From positions 124,001 through 188,000 of the forward strand of contig NZ_JAVAMA010000003.1 in assembly GCF_030730875.1 (NCBI RefSeq): DNA of 64,000 nucleotides, given 5' to 3'. A program made the position numbers and the translations under genes. Of this stretch, positions 35,507 through 43,982 are shown one piece after another. The notes under the pieces were generated by a model. It had not been told where the DNA came from. It did not search any database and saw only the letters and a list, made by a program, of their open reading frames with translations. Positions within the stretch are counted from its first letter, which is position 1. Each line of letters starts with the position of its first letter. Origin of the DNA: Sphingomonas sp. DG1-23 (lineage in GTDB: Bacteria > Pseudomonadota > Alphaproteobacteria > Sphingomonadales > Sphingomonadaceae).

Positions 35507-37093
35507 TCAGGGATTTCGGGGCGTTGTGTCAACCGATCGCTGCAACAAAGGATCCAGCTGCCCCGGCGGCACCGTCGCGCCCTGTGCCGGCGTGCCGGTC
35601 GTCGAGGTGCTGGTGCCGGTCGGCGCGGGGTCGTCGGACCAGTCGCCCCAGCGGCCGCGGACGCGCTCGTAATTGGCCGCCGGGTCGTAGAGCGGCCCGC
35701 CGTCGAGACCGAGATCCTTGGCCTCGGCACGGCCCATCGCCGCGAGCAGCGAGAAGCCGGCGACATAGGCGTCGCGCTCGGCGGTGACGTAGTTCACCTG
35801 CGAATTGAGCAATTCCTGCTCGGCGTTGAGGATATCGAGAATGGTGCGCGTGCCGACGCTGTTCTCGGCGCGGACGCCCTCGAGGCTGAGCCGGTTGGCC
35901 TCGACCGCGACGCGGGTCGACTCGATCACGCGGAGCGCGCTCTGGTACGAAGCGAAGCTCGAACGCGCCTGCGCGATCACGCCGCGCTCGGTCAGCGTGA
36001 CCTGCTCGATCGCCGCGCCTTGCCGCGCCTGGGCCTGGCGGACCTGCGCCGCGGGGCGCCCGCCCTGGAAGAGCGGAACGGTCAGCTGCGCGCCGAGGGT
36101 GGTGGCGATCCCGTCGCCCTGCAGTCCCTGCGCGCGTGCCTGCGAGCCCACCGATCCGAGATAATTGTAATAGTCGCCGCCGACGCCGATGCTCACCTGC
36201 GGCAGGCGGCCGGCACGCGCGACGCTGACGTCGTAGCGCGAGGCGTCGCGGGCGAGCTGCGCCGCCTCGAGAAACGGATTGTTGGCCAATGCGGTCTGCT
36301 CGGCGGTCACCACATCGTCGGGCAGATTGGGCAAAGCCGGCGGCGCGGCGAGCACGCCCGGCGGCGTGCCGATCACGCGGATGTAATTCTCGCGGCTGCC
36401 GATCAGCCGCGCCTCGGCGGTGCGCAGCTGACTCTGCGCCAGGGCGAGTCGCGCTTCGGACTGGGCGACGTCGGTGCGGGTCAGATCGCCGACTTCGAAG
36501 CGGTCGCGCGTCGCCTGGAGGTTGACCTCGAGCACGCGGGTATTCTGCTGGTTGAGCCGGACGATCGCCTCGTCGCGCAGCACGTCGACATAGGCCGTGG
36601 TCGCCTGGGTGAAGATGTCCGATTCGGCGCCGCGCAGATTGGCCTGCCCCGCCTCGACCCGGGTCTCCGCCGCGCGCACCGAATTGCGCACCGCGCCGCC
36701 GCTGAACACCGGAACCGACAGATCGAGCCCGAGCCGCCCGGTCCGGGTCGGCCCGAAGGTCGCGTCGCTGTCGTAGAGCCCGTTGCTGAACGATCCGGTC
36801 GAATTGACTCCCGGAAGCCCGCGCGAACGCGCGATCGGGACATTCTCGTCATTGGCGCGCTGATTGGCGCGCTCGCCGGCGAGGTCCGGATTGGTGTTGT
36901 ACGCCTGGACCAATGCGTCGCGCAGCGTCGTGGTCGGCTGCGCCGCGGGTGCCAATGCCGGCGTCGCGGTCGGCGGCGCCGTCTGGACCGTCACCGGGGT
37001 CGACGTGCCGGTGCGCGTCGTCACGGTCTGTGCGCCGGCAGGCATGGCGAGTGCAGTCAGGCTCGCGCCCAGCAGCAGAGTGGTCAGTCGCAT
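35507..37093 (-). CDS. tolC: TolC family outer-membrane efflux/secretion protein
   Basis: 528 residues with a signal peptide (MRLTTLLLGASLTALAMPAGAQ). Two repeats of the OEP fold: strongly helical coiled-coil stretches and strand motifs such as RTGRLGLDLSVPVFSGG and LTVPLFQGGRPAAQVRQA. The C-terminus is proline/threonine-rich (PAPTGTSTSTTGTPAQG), an extended tail. Acts as the outer channel for tripartite exporters. Follows pcm by 16 bases and precedes popZ; likely one operon. Confidence 0.93.
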   Translation of the reverse strand: MRLTTLLLGASLTALAMPAGAQTVTTRTGTSTPVTVQTAPPTATPALAPAAQPTTTLRDALVQAYNTNPDLAGERANQRANDENVPIARSRGLPGVNSTGSFSNGLYDSDATFGPTRTGRLGLDLSVPVFSGGAVRNSVRAAETRVEAGQANLRGAESDIFTQATTAYVDVLRDEAIVRLNQQNTRVLEVNLQATRDRFEVGDLTRTDVAQSEARLALAQSQLRTAEARLIGSRENYIRVIGTPPGVLAAPPALPNLPDDVVTAEQTALANNPFLEAAQLARDASRYDVSVARAGRLPQVSIGVGGDYYNYLGSVGSQARAQGLQGDGIATTLGAQLTVPLFQGGRPAAQVRQAQARQGAAIEQVTLTERGVIAQARSSFASYQSALRVIESTRVAVEANRLSLEGVRAENSVGTRTILDILNAEQELLNSQVNYVTAERDAYVAGFSLLAAMGRAEAKDLGLDGGPLYDPAANYERVRGRWGDWSDDPAPTGTSTSTTGTPAQGATVPPGQLDPLLQRSVDTTPRNP

Positions 37094-37109
37094 TCAGTGT
37101 CTTCTTTTT

Positions 37110-37790
37110 TCAGAAAGTGAAGGTCCGTAGGCGTCGGAAACCTGGCAATTCGGTACATTCCACGTCGATGAAGTCGATCAGGCCGAAACCCCCTTCGGTG
37201 CGGCGGCCGGCAGCGAGCCGGGTCACCCCGCGGTCGACCACGCCGGAGAGCACGCGCCCGCCGGGCCTGACCTGCGCGACCAGAGCCTCGGGAAGCTGCT
37301 CGACCGCGCCGTCGACGATCATCAGGTCGTACGGCGCGCCCGCTGCCCAGCCGGCGTTGAGCGGGCCCTGCACGACTTCGGCCTTGCCCTCACCGGCCAG
37401 CGCCTTGCGCGCGATCGCGACCAGCGAATCCTCCTCCTCGAGCGCGACCACCGACTTCGCCAGCAGCGCCAGCAGCGCCGCGGCATAGCCGCCGGCGGCG
37501 CCGACCAGCAGAACATGGTCCTCGGGCCGCACATGCGCCTCGGTCAACAGCAGTCCGGTCGCGAGCGGCGAATTGTGGCGCCGCCCGCCGGCGAGCGGCA
37601 GCAGCGTGTCGCGATAGGCGAGCCCGCGATGCTCGGGCGGCAGGAAATCTTCGCGCCGCACCCGGGCCATCGCCTCGACCACGCGCGGATCATTGACTGC
37701 GTTGGTGCGCAGCTGGCTCGCGACCATCGCATGGCGCATCGCTTCGAAGCGGCTGGCTTCGACGGGCGCAGGATCGACCTGAAGGGTCAT
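37110..37790 (-). CDS. pcm: Protein-L-isoaspartate O-methyltransferase family protein
   Basis: 226 residues. MRHAMVASQLRTNAVNDPRVVEAMARVRREDFLP is the Pcm opening; the SAM site is LLVGAAGGYAAALLALL, a variant of the usual GxGxGY; later VDGAVEQLPEAL and VRPGGRVLSGV. Methylates damaged isoaspartyl residues for repair, though members beside tolC are sometimes diverged. Two ATGs are adjacent at 37790 and 37793; GGAG spacing favours 37790. Confidence 0.86.
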   Translation of the reverse strand: MTLQVDPAPVEASRFEAMRHAMVASQLRTNAVNDPRVVEAMARVRREDFLPPEHRGLAYRDTLLPLAGGRRHNSPLATGLLLTEAHVRPEDHVLLVGAAGGYAAALLALLAKSVVALEEEDSLVAIARKALAGEGKAEVVQGPLNAGWAAGAPYDLMIVDGAVEQLPEALVAQVRPGGRVLSGVVDRGVTRLAAGRRTEGGFGLIDFIDVECTELPGFRRLRTFTF

Positions 37791-37955
37791 CATCACTCCG
37801 GCTTTCTTGCACAGCCGTATTAGCTGCGCAATACACTTGTTGAACGTTGCCGTGCTTCTATCGCGCTGCAGCGTCGCCGCCAAGCGAAGCCGGGCTCATT
37901 TTGAAACTATGTTGACATGACGCCACCCCTCGCGCATCTCGCCGCCTCGCTTCGG

Positions 37956-38029
37956 GGCCCGATGGCGGAGTGGTGACGCAGAGGACTGCAAATCCTTGCA
38001 CCCGGGTTCGATTCCCGGTCGGGCCTCCA
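37956..38029 (+). tRNA. tRNA-Cys (anticodon GCA)
   Basis: 74-nt cloverleaf: acceptor GGCCCGA pairs with TCGGGCC, anticodon loop CTGCAAA, T arm GGTTCGATTCC, discriminator U and an encoded CCA at 38027-38029. Divergent from pcm across about 165 bases. Confidence 0.96.
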
Positions 38030-38049
38030 GCGTTTCCAGACAGACATGC

Positions 38050-38077
38050 AAAAGGCGCCCGCTTCGCAGCGGACGCC
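38050..38077 (-). terminator. Rho-independent terminator of the glycine-zipper gene
   Basis: On the minus strand, stem GGCGTCCGCT/AGCGGGCGCC with a GCGA tetraloop is followed by TTTT. Positioned 22 bases past the stop of the gene at 38100-38477. Confidence 0.75.
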
Positions 38078-38099
38078 CTTGCTTCGGTTTCAGCGCCGG

Positions 38100-38477
38100 T
38101 TAGCGGCGACGGCTGCGGCAATCGCCGCCGTCGACTTCGCGGCCGAGCAGGGCACCCGCGCCCGCGCCGATGATCGTGCCGGTAGTGCTGCGGCCCCGAT
38201 ACGAGCTGCCGCGGCCGATCTCGCCGCCCAGCAGGCCGCCGGCGACTGCGCCGAGAATCGTGCCGGTGGTGCCGCTCGAGCAGCGGCGATACCCGCGGTT
38301 GCGATAGCCGCGATAGCCCCGACGATAGTCGCGGCGATCCTCGCGATAGCCGCGGTCGCCGCGATAGTCGCGCTCGTAATAACCGCGGCCATAATCCTGC
38401 GCGGCGGCGGGAGTGGCAGCCATTCCGCCGAGGGTGACGGTCGCGGCGAGCGCGGCAGTGAACAGGGACTTGATCAT
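38100..38477 (-). CDS. Glycine-zipper 2TM outer-membrane lipoprotein-like protein
   Basis: 125 residues with a signal peptide (MIKSLFTAALAATVTLGGMAATPAAAQ). A repetitive R/Y/D/G-rich segment (about 28-70) is followed by two glycine-zipper segments, TTGTILGAVAGGLLGGEIGRG and TTGTIIGAGAGALLGREVDGG, typical of the 17-kDa surface-antigen/SlyB fold. GGAGGATGAA precedes the ATG. No lipobox Cys after the signal, so it is processed by signal peptidase I if exported. Confidence 0.82.
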   Translation of the reverse strand: MIKSLFTAALAATVTLGGMAATPAAAQDYGRGYYERDYRGDRGYREDRRDYRRGYRGYRNRGYRRCSSGTTGTILGAVAGGLLGGEIGRGSSYRGRSTTGTIIGAGAGALLGREVDGGDCRSRRR

Positions 38478-38699
38478 TTCATCCTCCTTCGGGGGCTTTG
38501 CTTGCCTCCACATGCCGACTCTTCTGCCACGCCGCAGATGGGGCGAGCCTGAATGCCTCCGTTAGCCAAGGTTCATCCGCTGTGGTTTTTGCGTCACTCG
38601 TCGGCAGGAATACACGCCTCGTCGCGACCGTTTCGAGCCGCAGGCGGAACAACCCATCGGCGTGGCGGGTTTTCGCATGGGATCAGAGGGAGACGTCGC

Positions 38700-38918
38700 A
38701 TGTACGATTTCGGCCTCCGTCAGGCGCTGTCGGGCTATCGCATCGCGTATCGGCCGCAGGAAACGAATCACTGCCCCGGCTGCGGCAAGTCGCATTGGAT
38801 GATCGGGCGACTCACTGCCGAATGCGCCTTTTGCGGCACGGCCTTGCCGCTGATCGCGGGGGGCGCATCGGGCAACGGCGTGATGCGTCCGCGCCCCGCG
38901 GCGCCGCTCGCCGCCTAG
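38700..38918 (+). CDS. Small zinc-ribbon-like protein
   Basis: 72 residues, starting MYDFGLRQALSGYRI. Contains CPGCGKSHW and, 20 residues on, CAFCG, the two CxxC pairs of a zinc ribbon. GGGAGA precedes the ATG at good spacing. Function unknown; perhaps a transcription or regulatory accessory protein. Confidence 0.65.
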   Translation: MYDFGLRQALSGYRIAYRPQETNHCPGCGKSHWMIGRLTAECAFCGTALPLIAGGASGNGVMRPRPAAPLAA

Positions 38919-38979
38919 GCAGGAACGCGGCCTCGGCGGCAAGCGTTGCACTTCGCGATACCGCGACAGGAGCAACTCG

Positions 38980-39255
38980 ATGACCGATATTTCCGTTACC
39001 TCGCCCGTCGAGCGAATCGCCCGCGTGATCGCGGCCGAAGCGCTGAGCATCAATGGCGAAGGGCGCGACGCGAGCGCCGGCGGGGCGGTCGACGCGGTCT
39101 GGGAGCAGGAAATCCCGCGCGCGACGGCGATCCTGCGCACCCTGCGCGAACCGACTCCCGAAATGGTCGAGGCCGGCCGCGCCGCGGGCAGCGATCCCGC
39201 GGAAATGTGGAACGCGATGGTCCGCGCCGCGATCGGCCACGAAGAAACGGTCTGA
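38980..39255 (+). CDS. Small hypothetical protein
   Basis: 91 residues, mostly helical and acidic (VERIARVIAAEALSINGEG, then TPEMVEAGRAAGSDPAEMWNAMVRAAI). GGAG lies upstream of the ATG. This layout, ending in a TPEMVEAG/AxxxWxAMVxAA pattern, is common for short uncharacterised proteobacterial proteins. No role is inferred. Confidence 0.7.
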   Translation: MTDISVTSPVERIARVIAAEALSINGEGRDASAGGAVDAVWEQEIPRATAILRTLREPTPEMVEAGRAAGSDPAEMWNAMVRAAIGHEETV

Positions 39256-39256
39256 A

Positions 39257-39291
39257 TAATTCCTCCCCGAGCTTGTCTCGGGGAGGAGCAA
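39257..39291. repeat. CCTCCCCGAG palindrome (family D)
   Basis: Hairpin with arms TCCTCCCCGAG and CTCGGGGAGGA around a 7-base loop, just after the stop of the small protein. Nearly the same hairpin follows cysS at 43887. No T-run, so a classical intrinsic terminator is unlikely. Confidence 0.7.
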
Positions 39292-39294
39292 GTT

Positions 39295-40089
39295 TCACAT
39301 TCCGCCCTTGCTCTCGCCCTCGTCATTGGGCTTGGCCATCGCGGTGTGCATCTTCGCGTTGATCGTGTCCGGGGTGATATGGCTCAGCGCCGCCTGAAGC
39401 TTGTTGACGAACCCCGAAACCACATGCGGCTTCTTGCCGGTCATCGCATCCCAGCCGTCCTGCGCCACTTTGGCCGGATCGGCCTTGTCCGATTCGCCCA
39501 CCGGCGTGTCGAGCATGCCCGCCCGGCGGAAGAATTCGGTCTCGGTCGGTCCCGGCATCAGCACGGTGACATTGACCTGCGTATCCTTCAATTCCTCGCG
39601 TAGCGCATAAGACAGGCTGTCGAGATAGGCCTTGGTGGCGTTATACACTGCCTGCCACGCCCCGGGGATCAGCCCTGCGATCGATCCGGTGATCAGCACA
39701 TTGCCCGAATCGCGCGCGACCATCTGCCGGAGCGCTTTTTGGAGCAGATAGGTCGTGCCGGTGACGTTGGTGTCGATCACCCGTCGCCAGTCGGCGACGT
39801 CCTGCGCGAGAAAGCCGTGGCCCAGCCCGAGCCCGGCGTTCGCCACCAGCACATCGATCGGCCGCCCGGCCGCAGCCGCGAGCAGCCGGTCATTGCCCTC
39901 GAAGGTCGACAGGTCGGCCTCGATCGCCTCGACAGCGACGCCGAACCCGTTCAGTTCGCCCGCGGCGGCGTCGATCGCCGGCTCGTCGGCGGCGAGAATC
40001 AAATCATAGCCCTCGCGCGCCGCGATCTTCGCGATTTCCTTGCCGATGCCGGTCGAGGCCCCGGTGATCACTGCCAGTCTGTTCGCCAT
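39295..40089 (-). CDS. SDR family oxidoreductase
   Basis: 264 residues. Cofactor loop TGASTGIGKEIA at about residues 9-20, structural NAGLG near 83, catalytic YNATK near 155 with the Ser in GSIAG. The ATG at 40089 is preceded by GGAGTGGAGAC; the in-frame ATG 18 bases upstream lacks a site. Resembles the DltE-like classical SDRs. Substrate unknown. Confidence 0.87.
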   Translation of the reverse strand: MANRLAVITGASTGIGKEIAKIAAREGYDLILAADEPAIDAAAGELNGFGVAVEAIEADLSTFEGNDRLLAAAAGRPIDVLVANAGLGLGHGFLAQDVADWRRVIDTNVTGTTYLLQKALRQMVARDSGNVLITGSIAGLIPGAWQAVYNATKAYLDSLSYALREELKDTQVNVTVLMPGPTETEFFRRAGMLDTPVGESDKADPAKVAQDGWDAMTGKKPHVVSGFVNKLQAALSHITPDTINAKMHTAMAKPNDEGESKGGM

Positions 40090-40110
40090 TGTCTCCACTC
40101 CATCCAATCC

Positions 40111-40185
40111 GTGGCCCCGGCGAGCACCGGGATCTCGTGCGCATGGTTCCTTCGCCTGAGGTCCCGGCTTTCGCCGGGATGGCGG
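40111..40185. repeat. Bipartite palindromic repeat, family A
   Basis: Between the alcohol dehydrogenase and SDR genes, both minus-strand. Left arm CCCCGGCGAGCACCGGGAT, right arm GTCCCGGCTTTCGCCGGGAT. Confidence 0.8.
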
Positions 40186-40186
40186 C

Positions 40187-41371
40187 CTAGGCCGCGACCA
40201 TGCCCGGCTTGAGCACCACCTTGGTGCAGCTATCCTGCTCGTCCTTGAACATCTTGTAGCCCTGGGGTGCCTGTTCGAGCGGCAGCCGGTGGCTGATCAG
40301 GAAAGTGGTATCGAGCTCGCCCTTGCCGATCATCTCGAGCAATTGCGGCAGATATTTCTGGACATGAGTCTGCCCGGTGCGGATCTGCAGCCCCTTCTCC
40401 ATCATCGCCCCGGCGGGGAATTTGTCGACGAACCCGCCATAGACGCCGGGGATCGACACCCGCCCGCCCTTGCGGCACGCGACGATCGCCTGGCGCAACG
40501 CATGGGGGCGATCGGTGCCGAGAAAGGTCGAGGCCTTGATCTGGTCGACGACATTGTCGGCGAAGAAGCCATGCGCCTCGAGCCCGACCGCGTCGATCAC
40601 CGCGTCCGGCCCGATTCCGCCGGTCAGCTCCATCAGCGCCTCATAGGTGTCGGTCTGCTCGTAATTGACCGTCAGCGCGCCGAACTTCTTCGCGAGTTCG
40701 AGCCGGTGCGGGAAATGGTCGATCGCGATCACCCGGTGCGCGCCCATCTTGAACGCCGATTGCACCGCGAACAGCCCGACCGGGCCGCAGCCCCACACCG
40801 CCACCGTGTCGCCCGGCTCGATCTGGGCATTCTCCGCCGCCATCCAGCCGGTGGGCAGGATGTCCGAGAGGAACAACACGTCGTCATCGGGCATCCCGTC
40901 AGGGATCACGATCGGGCCCACGTCGGAAAACGGCACCCGGACATATTCGGCCTGCCCGCCCGGATAGCCGCCGGTCAGATGGGTATAGCCGAACAGGCCC
41001 GACATCGGCTCGCCGTACAATTCCATCCCGAGATCCTGGTTCTCGGCCGGATTGCCGTTGTCGCAGGCGGAGAATTGCTGCTTCGAGCAATGGAAGCACG
41101 ATCCGCACGAGATCGTGAACGGAACGACGACGCGCTGCCCTTTCTTCAAGGTCGATTTCGGCCCGACATCGACGACTTCGCCCATGAATTCATGCCCGAG
41201 AATGTCGCCCTTTTGCAGCGTCGGGATATAGGCGTCGTAAAGGTGGAGGTCCGATCCGCAGATCGCTGTCGAGGTGATCTTGATGATCGCGTCGCGCGGA
41301 TTGAGCAGTTCCGGGTCGGGAACGGTCTCCATCCGCACGTCGTGCTTGCCGTGCCAGGTGAGTGCGCGCAT
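40187..41371 (-). CDS. Zinc-dependent alcohol dehydrogenase (formaldehyde-dehydrogenase-like)
   Basis: 394 residues of the medium-chain dehydrogenase family. Catalytic zinc ligands in CGSDLHLYD and GHEFMGEV, structural zinc cysteines in [20 protein letters not shown] loop [17 protein letters not shown]. The long central region places it with the glutathione-independent formaldehyde/aldehyde-dismutating-type enzymes. GAAGGAAAA precedes the ATG. Substrate not determined. Confidence 0.9.
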   Translation of the reverse strand: MRALTWHGKHDVRMETVPDPELLNPRDAIIKITSTAICGSDLHLYDAYIPTLQKGDILGHEFMGEVVDVGPKSTLKKGQRVVVPFTISCGSCFHCSKQQFSACDNGNPAENQDLGMELYGEPMSGLFGYTHLTGGYPGGQAEYVRVPFSDVGPIVIPDGMPDDDVLFLSDILPTGWMAAENAQIEPGDTVAVWGCGPVGLFAVQSAFKMGAHRVIAIDHFPHRLELAKKFGALTVNYEQTDTYEALMELTGGIGPDAVIDAVGLEAHGFFADNVVDQIKASTFLGTDRPHALRQAIVACRKGGRVSIPGVYGGFVDKFPAGAMMEKGLQIRTGQTHVQKYLPQLLEMIGKGELDTTFLISHRLPLEQAPQGYKMFKDEQDSCTKVVLKPGMVAA

Positions 41372-41433
41372 TTCGAATTTTCCTTCAGATCAGGGTCCGC
41401 TCCCCGTTCGCCCTGAGCGCGAACGGGGCGTTG

Positions 41434-41982
41434 TCAGGAATGCGGTTCGCGATTGGGCGGCGTGGTCGTGGCGATCTCGCCGGTTTCCATCAGCTGTTTG
41501 AACCGCCGCAGGTCGCGCCGCGATGAAGTCTGCGGCTCCTTCTGGGTCAGCGTGGCGATCGCCTTGCCGATGAACCCGGCGGGCGGGTCATAGGCCAGCA
41601 CCGCGCGGACATGGGTGCCGTGCCCCGGAGGACCGTCGCGGAATTCCACCCGGCCGCTATTCTTGACCTCGCCTTGCGCTTCCCACGCGATCAATTCGCC
41701 TGGGCGGTCCTCGGTCACCACCGAATCCCATTCGTAATTCCCGTTCGGTCCCTTGACCGTCCAGTGCGACCGCGTCGCGTCGGCGGCGTCGACCGAGACG
41801 ATATTCTCCATGAAGGTCGCGAGGTTCGCGAAGTCCCGCCAATATGCGTAGAGTTCCTCGCGCGGTCGCATGATCGTAACCGTATGGCCCCATACCGTGC
41901 CTTCGCCGCCCTGCGCCTCGCTGGTCTGCACGTCACTGTCTTTCGAGACATAAGACGGCGCATCGTCGCGTACATCGCTCAT
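41434..41982 (-). CDS. SRPBCC family (polyketide-cyclase-like) protein
   Basis: 182 residues. A START/Bet-v-1-fold cyclase/dehydrase: VTIMRPREELYAYWRDFANLATFMENI, HWTVKGPNGNYEWDSVVTEDRPGELIAWEAQ and HVRAVLAYDPPAGFIGK. GAGGAGAC precedes the ATG. Similar proteins sit with envelope-stress or general-stress genes. It precedes the small protein at 41993 by some bases on the same strand. Confidence 0.82.
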   Translation of the reverse strand: MSDVRDDAPSYVSKDSDVQTSEAQGGEGTVWGHTVTIMRPREELYAYWRDFANLATFMENIVSVDAADATRSHWTVKGPNGNYEWDSVVTEDRPGELIAWEAQGEVKNSGRVEFRDGPPGHGTHVRAVLAYDPPAGFIGKAIATLTQKEPQTSSRRDLRRFKQLMETGEIATTTPPNREPHS

Positions 41983-41992
41983 CTGCGTCTCC

Positions 41993-42148
41993 TCAATTTT
42001 GCTCGTGGCGGCCGGGATAATCTTCCGGCTCGGCCTTGCCCTGGTTTTTGACTGCCTGGCGGCCCTCATTCTGCAGCGCAGGGTCGGAGCCGGGCTCGAG
42101 TTTCGAGCCCTCGTCCTTGGCGCCGCCTTCGGAAAGATCCTTCGACAT
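41993..42148 (-). CDS. Very small charged protein
   Basis: 51 residues, almost entirely hydrophilic and probably unstructured (MSKDLSEGGAKDEGSKLEPG...). GGGGAGAG precedes the ATG at good spacing and an SRPBCC gene follows 10 bases on. Such lysine/glutamate-rich small proteins often accompany stress genes, but no family can be assigned. Confidence 0.55.
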   Translation of the reverse strand: MSKDLSEGGAKDEGSKLEPGSDPALQNEGRQAVKNQGKAEPEDYPGRHEQN

Positions 42149-42301
42149 GCTTGCTCTCCCCGGAAAGCGGCTCACACCGCTATCCGACTGATCTGGATCA
42201 GTTTTTACAGGCTTCCGCGGGAAGGCGGATGCTTCGGGTGGTTAACCCCCGGCGGCAAAGGGCGTTCCCGCCATCTGCGGGCAGACCCATGAAACAAACC
42301 T

Positions 42302-42411
42302 TCACCCCGGCCTTGTGCCGGGGTCCACCAGGAGGATGCGGGAGAGACAAGCGCCTCCAGCCTTTTCCTTTCGAGGCGCAGTGGACCCCGGCACTGCGGC
42401 CGGGGTGACAA
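42302..42411. repeat. Palindromic element with inverted ends (GGACCCCGG family)
   Basis: About 110 bases bounded by CACCCCGGCCTTGTGCCGGGG and its inverted counterpart CCCCGGCACTGCGGCCGGGG, with GTCCACC/GTGGAC next to them; a purine-rich middle of about 50 bases. The shape of a small non-autonomous mobile element or a BIME-like pair; no transposase inside. It fills most of the 300-base gap before cysS, where nothing else is seen. Confidence 0.7.
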
Positions 42412-42457
42412 GGCAGAGCGGGATGACGGCGCGGGATGGAGCCGCTATGGCCGCGCC

Positions 42458-43885
42458 ATGTCCGCCTCCCTCACCCTCTACAATTCGCTGACTCGCAGTC
42501 TCGAGCCCTTCGCGCCGCTCGATCCCGCCAAGGGCGTCCGCGTCTATTCCTGCGGCCCGACGGTCTATAATTACGCCCATCTCGGAAACTTGCGCGCTTA
42601 TGTCTTCACCGACACGCTGAGCCGCGTGCTGACGTGGAAGGGCTATGCCCTCACCCATGTCATCAACATCACCGATGTCGGCCATCTGACCAGCGACGCC
42701 GATGCCGGCGACGACAAGATGGAGGCCGCCGCGCGCGCCCAGGCGAAGAGCATCTGGGACGTGGCCGCGCATTATACCGCGGCGTTCAAGCAGAACATCT
42801 CCGATCTCAACATCCGTCAGCCCTCGCGCTGGTCGGTCGCTACCGATCACATCGCGGAGATGCTCGATTTCGCGAAGCGGATTGCGCCGCAGCATTGCTA
42901 CGAACTCGACACCGGCCTCTATTTCGACACCAGCACCGTTCGGGATTACGGGCGCCTCGCCGGCACGCAGGACGATGTCCGCGAAGGCCGGATCGACCCG
43001 GTCGCCGGCAAGCGTCACCCGCAGGACTTCGCGATCTGGCGCAAATCGCCCCAAGGCGAGCAGCGCCAGATGGAATGGGACTCGCCCTGGGGCAAGGGCG
43101 CGCCCGGCTGGCATCTCGAATGCTCGGTGATGAGCCTCAAATATCTCGGCGCGCCGTTCGACATCCACACCGGCGGGGTCGACCATCGCGAGATCCACCA
43201 CCCCAACGAGATCGCCCAGAACCAGGCTTGGTGCGGCTGCAACGACACGGGTGCGCGTTTCTGGATGCACAACAACTTTCTCGTCGACCGCGGCGCCAAG
43301 ATGTCCAAGTCGAAGGGCGGCTTTACCACGCTCCAGTCGCTGATCGACGCCGGCGTCCATCCCCTCGCCTATCGCCTGCTCTGCCTCCAGGCGCACTACC
43401 GCAGCGAGCTCGAGTTCAGTGCCGAGAACCTCGCCGCCGCCCTCACCCGGCTCAAGCGACTGATAATGGCGGTGACCGCGCTCGAGGCGAAGGCCGAGGG
43501 CGAAGGCACCGCGGTCGCCCTCTGGCTCGAGCGTCTCGACGAAGCCGTCTCGGACGATCTCGGCACCCCGAGGGCGCTTCCCATTCTCGACGAGCTGCTC
43601 GCCGACAAGAAGCTCTCGCCAGCCGATCGTCTCGCCACATTGGTGGCATTCGACGAAGTGCTCGGCCTCAATCTGCGCATCCTCACCCGCGAGGCGCTGC
43701 GCCTCCGTCCCGCCAACGCCACGCTCACCGCCGAGCAGATCGGCGACCGTCTCGTCGAGCGCCAGCAGGCCCGTCTGGTCAAGGACTTCCGGCGCTCCGA
43801 CACGATCCGCGACGAACTCGCCGCCGGGGGGGTAGAGGTGATGGACGGCGACCCCCTCGGGTGGGACTGGAAGCCGGCTCTCTAA
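42458..43885 (+). CDS. cysS: Cysteinyl-tRNA synthetase
   Basis: Charges tRNA-Cys, whose gene lies at 37956. 475 residues. Class I signature Y-N-Y-A-H-L-G-N-L-R (HIGH variant) near residue 34, zinc ligands CGPTVYN and the late HHPNEIAQ/CGCND region, and KMSKSKGGF about residue 280. The C-terminal helical bundle is complete. The ATG follows a short stretch after a palindromic element. Confidence 0.97.
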   Translation: MSASLTLYNSLTRSLEPFAPLDPAKGVRVYSCGPTVYNYAHLGNLRAYVFTDTLSRVLTWKGYALTHVINITDVGHLTSDADAGDDKMEAAARAQAKSIWDVAAHYTAAFKQNISDLNIRQPSRWSVATDHIAEMLDFAKRIAPQHCYELDTGLYFDTSTVRDYGRLAGTQDDVREGRIDPVAGKRHPQDFAIWRKSPQGEQRQMEWDSPWGKGAPGWHLECSVMSLKYLGAPFDIHTGGVDHREIHHPNEIAQNQAWCGCNDTGARFWMHNNFLVDRGAKMSKSKGGFTTLQSLIDAGVHPLAYRLLCLQAHYRSELEFSAENLAAALTRLKRLIMAVTALEAKAEGEGTAVALWLERLDEAVSDDLGTPRALPILDELLADKKLSPADRLATLVAFDEVLGLNLRILTREALRLRPANATLTAEQIGDRLVERQQARLVKDFRRSDTIRDELAAGGVEVMDGDPLGWDWKPAL

Positions 43886-43886
43886 A

Positions 43887-43914
43887 CTCCTCCCCGAGCG
43901 AGCTCGGGGAGGAA
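43887..43914. repeat. CCTCCCCGAG palindrome (family D)
   Basis: Arms CTCCTCCCCGAG and CTCGGGGAGGA around a 4-base loop immediately after the cysS stop; second clear copy of the hairpin at 39257-39291. Confidence 0.7.
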
Positions 43915-43982
43915 TTTGTCCCTCCACCCCTTGCCTCCCCACCCCCGCTTCCGCCAAAAAGCGCGCAACACGGGAGGCACGA

